A stretch of DNA of 64,000 nt from assembly GCA_052315315.1 (NCBI GenBank), contig JBLSDE010000005.1, forward strand, positions 12,022-76,021, in the 5' to 3' direction. The notes beneath the pieces are model-generated. The model saw only the letters and a program-made list of their open reading frames with translations. It searched no databases and was not told the DNA's origin. This document shows, piece by piece, positions 62,369 through 64,000 of the stretch; the first letter of the stretch is position 1, and every line of letters starts with the position of its first letter. Source of the DNA: Cuniculiplasma sp052315315. GTDB taxonomy: Archaea > Thermoplasmatota > Thermoplasmata > Thermoplasmatales > Thermoplasmataceae. The translations under genes and the position numbers were made by a program.

Positions 62369-63190
62369 ATGGAATATCTAAGGCTCATGAAATATCCCGG
62401 CGCAAAGAAGGTCATGACCGGGGAAATAGGTGAAATTTATTCAAAATCAGGGGTAAGCAATTTTATTGACGTTTTTGGTGGGTCCGGTTCAGTATCGCTC
62501 AATATACAGAGCAGATATACTGTTTACAATGATTTAAATGAAGATCTTTATAATTTATTTATATGTGTACAGAGGAGGCCTGAAAACGTTTATTTTCTTT
62601 TGAAGGAGGGTGTCAAAACAAGGAGAAAACTGTTAGACGACCACGATCTTAGCAAGAATCAGATAGACAAAGAAATGGTTTTTGAAGTAAAAAGGATCGG
62701 AAAGGAGCATGGAATACCTGAAAAGGATGTGAATTCGGTGCTATTCCTTATAAGAATGAATCTTTATTTTGGAGGAATGGGAAATACATATCCTACAAGA
62801 AAAGAGAAAGCTTCCATGGCATACATATCAAAAACACTGGACCAGTTGCAAGATATTACATCTAAGGTCAAAAAATGGAAGATTGAAAATCTCGATTTTC
62901 GGCAGGTTGTTGAAAAATATGATCATTCGAACGCTTTTTTCTATTTTGATCCCCCATATCCAGGTGCAGATTGGTATGATATGAACTTTGATTCGGTCGA
63001 CTTCCAGGATCTAGCTAATATCCTATCCAATATGAAAGGGAGATATTTGCTGACTATCGACCCAGATTCTTCAAATTTACTGGAAATTTTTGGTATGCCA
63101 GGTTATATAAAGGAATTCAAGAATGAAAATGGTCCACCTGATGGTCTCACGAATGCCCCTAGGAAGAGAGCTTTCTATATTAAGATTTGA
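62369..63190 (+). CDS. Dam-like adenine-N6 DNA methyltransferase (D12 class)
   Basis: A 273-residue orphan methyltransferase of the alpha class. The start MKYPGAKK and FIDVFGGSGSV (33-43, SAM binding) precede the catalytic DPPY at 194-197; YNDLNEDLYNLF is the family motif following the SAM site. No restriction gene is adjacent. The family usually begins just before K-Y-x-G-x-K, and a TATA-like element lies 30 bp upstream of 62369; a frame opening at 62264 would add 35 residues unlike the family. Recognition sequence unknown. Confidence 0.9.
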   Translation: MEYLRLMKYPGAKKVMTGEIGEIYSKSGVSNFIDVFGGSGSVSLNIQSRYTVYNDLNEDLYNLFICVQRRPENVYFLLKEGVKTRRKLLDDHDLSKNQIDKEMVFEVKRIGKEHGIPEKDVNSVLFLIRMNLYFGGMGNTYPTRKEKASMAYISKTLDQLQDITSKVKKWKIENLDFRQVVEKYDHSNAFFYFDPPYPGADWYDMNFDSVDFQDLANILSNMKGRYLLTIDPDSSNLLEIFGMPGYIKEFKNENGPPDGLTNAPRKRAFYIKI

Positions 63191-63885
63191 AATTGATTAT
63201 AAATTTTCTCTTATTGTTTTAATTAGAAAAATCTTAAAATTATAATCTTACTGAGAAAAAAGGATAACTAAGGGTACACTCAAGTTGAAAAGTAGATAAT
63301 TATGGGATGTAATTTATAAAAGGTAGAAGGATGAATCTTATTTTATAATTGCACACTCTTCACATATTATTCATCATCATCTTGATTTTTAGTATTAATC
63401 GCTTAATTAGATATATTCCGAGGTCTTTGAAAAATTAGATTCCAAAAAGGTTTCCTTATAAGATAAGAAGGATTTTCTATATGTCTATTTCTTAAATTTA
63501 CGTGCTTATCCTACTATAATGTTTCGCAATTTTGAGATATTTTAACCATTTTGAATAATGGAATCTGACCTTTTTCACTGCTTCTCCATGTTTTTATCTC
63601 GAAATGAACTTATCTTAATTTGCCCAATGTCTTACGGTCTTTGAGTTTCAGTTAATAAATCCATTTTTAGAAGAGATTATAAAAAAATGTGCGTTAATAG
63701 ATTAAATTTCCTTATCCTCTATTATCAACAATACACCACATTGTATACGATTTGATACTTGCCAGGGAAAACTGAACTTTGCTTCTCTTTTTTGACAGCA
63801 GCAAAATACGCATGAACTCCTCCATTATTATTTAAATTATTTTAGATACCCCATTTATCACATAGTGTCCCAAATGTTGTGTATT
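63191..63885. other. Gene-poor AT-rich end of the window
   Basis: About 700 bp without a convincing gene. A minus-strand frame near 63730-63840 reads a protein-like string (GGVHAYFAAVKKEKQ, PGKYQIVYNVVY) but has no start codon and soon stops, suggesting a fragment of a lost gene. No RNA or repeat recognised. Confidence 0.5.
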
Positions 63886-64000
63886 TATAAAGGATACCTC
63901 CTTTGGAACATTTCCTTAATCTCATCAATGCATTTATAATATCCTCTCAATGATCTCATAGACCATTTATCATTTATCTCTGCTGCCCTCAGATAAATGA
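63886..64000 (-). CDS. C-terminal end of an unrecognised protein (partial)
   Basis: A minus-strand frame open from the right edge and ending at 63886, 38 codons visible. It reads a charged, helical string (AAEINDKWSMRSLRGYY, KCIDEIKEMFQRRYPL). The family is not recognisable. It lies in a gene-poor zone, so it could be a fragment. Confidence 0.35.

Noticed and set aside
1..64000. CRISPR arrays, prophage or intact insertion sequence
   Set aside because: No regularly spaced direct repeats, no cas, integrase or complete transposase genes were recognised.

Overview
The window is AT-rich chromosomal DNA from an archaeon, most probably of the order Thermoplasmatales (Thermoplasma, Ferroplasma, Picrophilus, Cuniculiplasma group). 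Archaeal markers seen directly are a TATA-binding protein, ABCE1/Rli1, a homodimer-type tRNA-splicing endonuclease, archaeosine tRNA-guanine transglycosylase, family-B DNA polymerase, digeranylgeranyl lipid reductase, the ATP-pyrophosphatase-only GMP synthase subunit, ribosomal protein S2 and a TrmB regulator. A tricorn-factor-type M1 aminopeptidase, a futalosine-type menaquinone gene set and a phosphopantetheine adenylyltransferase/DUF84 fusion point to Thermoplasmatales. Many genes look leaderless: a TATA-like element lies about 20-30 bp upstream of the start codon, and GTG or TTG starts are common. I could not determine the genus.

Layout. 0-8 kb: end of an unknown gene, a HAD phosphatase, a complete three-gene ECF transporter (substrate unknown), an alkaline-phosphatase-superfamily enzyme, a secreted glycosylated duplicated protein, and a winged-helix regulator with a small membrane protein. 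8-15.5 kb: a GNAT enzyme, a gene-poor stretch, then tRNA-Thr(CGT) overlapped by a DUF1015 gene in the TrmB-nfo-DUF1015 operon; divergently a hotdog thioesterase-coaBC-nitrilase operon and an alpha/beta hydrolase. 15.6-22.8 kb: pyruvate phosphate dikinase, a glycerophosphodiesterase and FAD glycerol-3-phosphate dehydrogenase, IMP dehydrogenase and a GNAT enzyme. 23-30 kb: decayed sequence, mqnA/mqnE divergent from mqnC-truD, TBP, a MIP18-type Fe-S assembly protein and the CoaD-DUF84 fusion. 30-38 kb: aminotransferase, GTPase-endA, rpsB, a RAM-domain/membrane-protein/GMP-synthase operon, hisS divergent from a Fur-family gene, and dihydropteroate synthase. 38-46.8 kb: an unknown acidic protein-rli1-tgtA operon, facing polB-geranylgeranyl reductase-EamA transporter. 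46.8-64 kb: a TPP riboswitch with an MFS transporter, a gene-poor stretch, glyA-like plus a CBS/S30AE-like protein, an orphan DNA methyltransferase, the M1 peptidase, sua5, purE-purK, a GH15 glucoamylase, an MFS transporter, an esterase, a second orphan (Dam-like) methyltransferase and a gene-poor end.

Taken together this is mainly a housekeeping segment: purine synthesis (guaB, GMP synthase, purE/K), coenzyme A (coaBC, coaD), quinone (mqnA/E/C), folate-like and thiamine supply, glycerol/lipid metabolism, carbohydrate and peptide degradation, and tRNA/ribosome maturation. I see no CRISPR array, prophage or intact insertion sequence. The points most worth a second look are the archaeal TPP riboswitch with an overlapping small reading frame, the tRNA-Thr gene read into by the DUF1015 gene, a TgtA that has lost its zinc cysteines, the unknown protein in front of rli1-tgtA, the GTPase-endA pair, the CBS/S30AE-like protein overlapping glyA, and an inverted repeat around the thioesterase TATA box.
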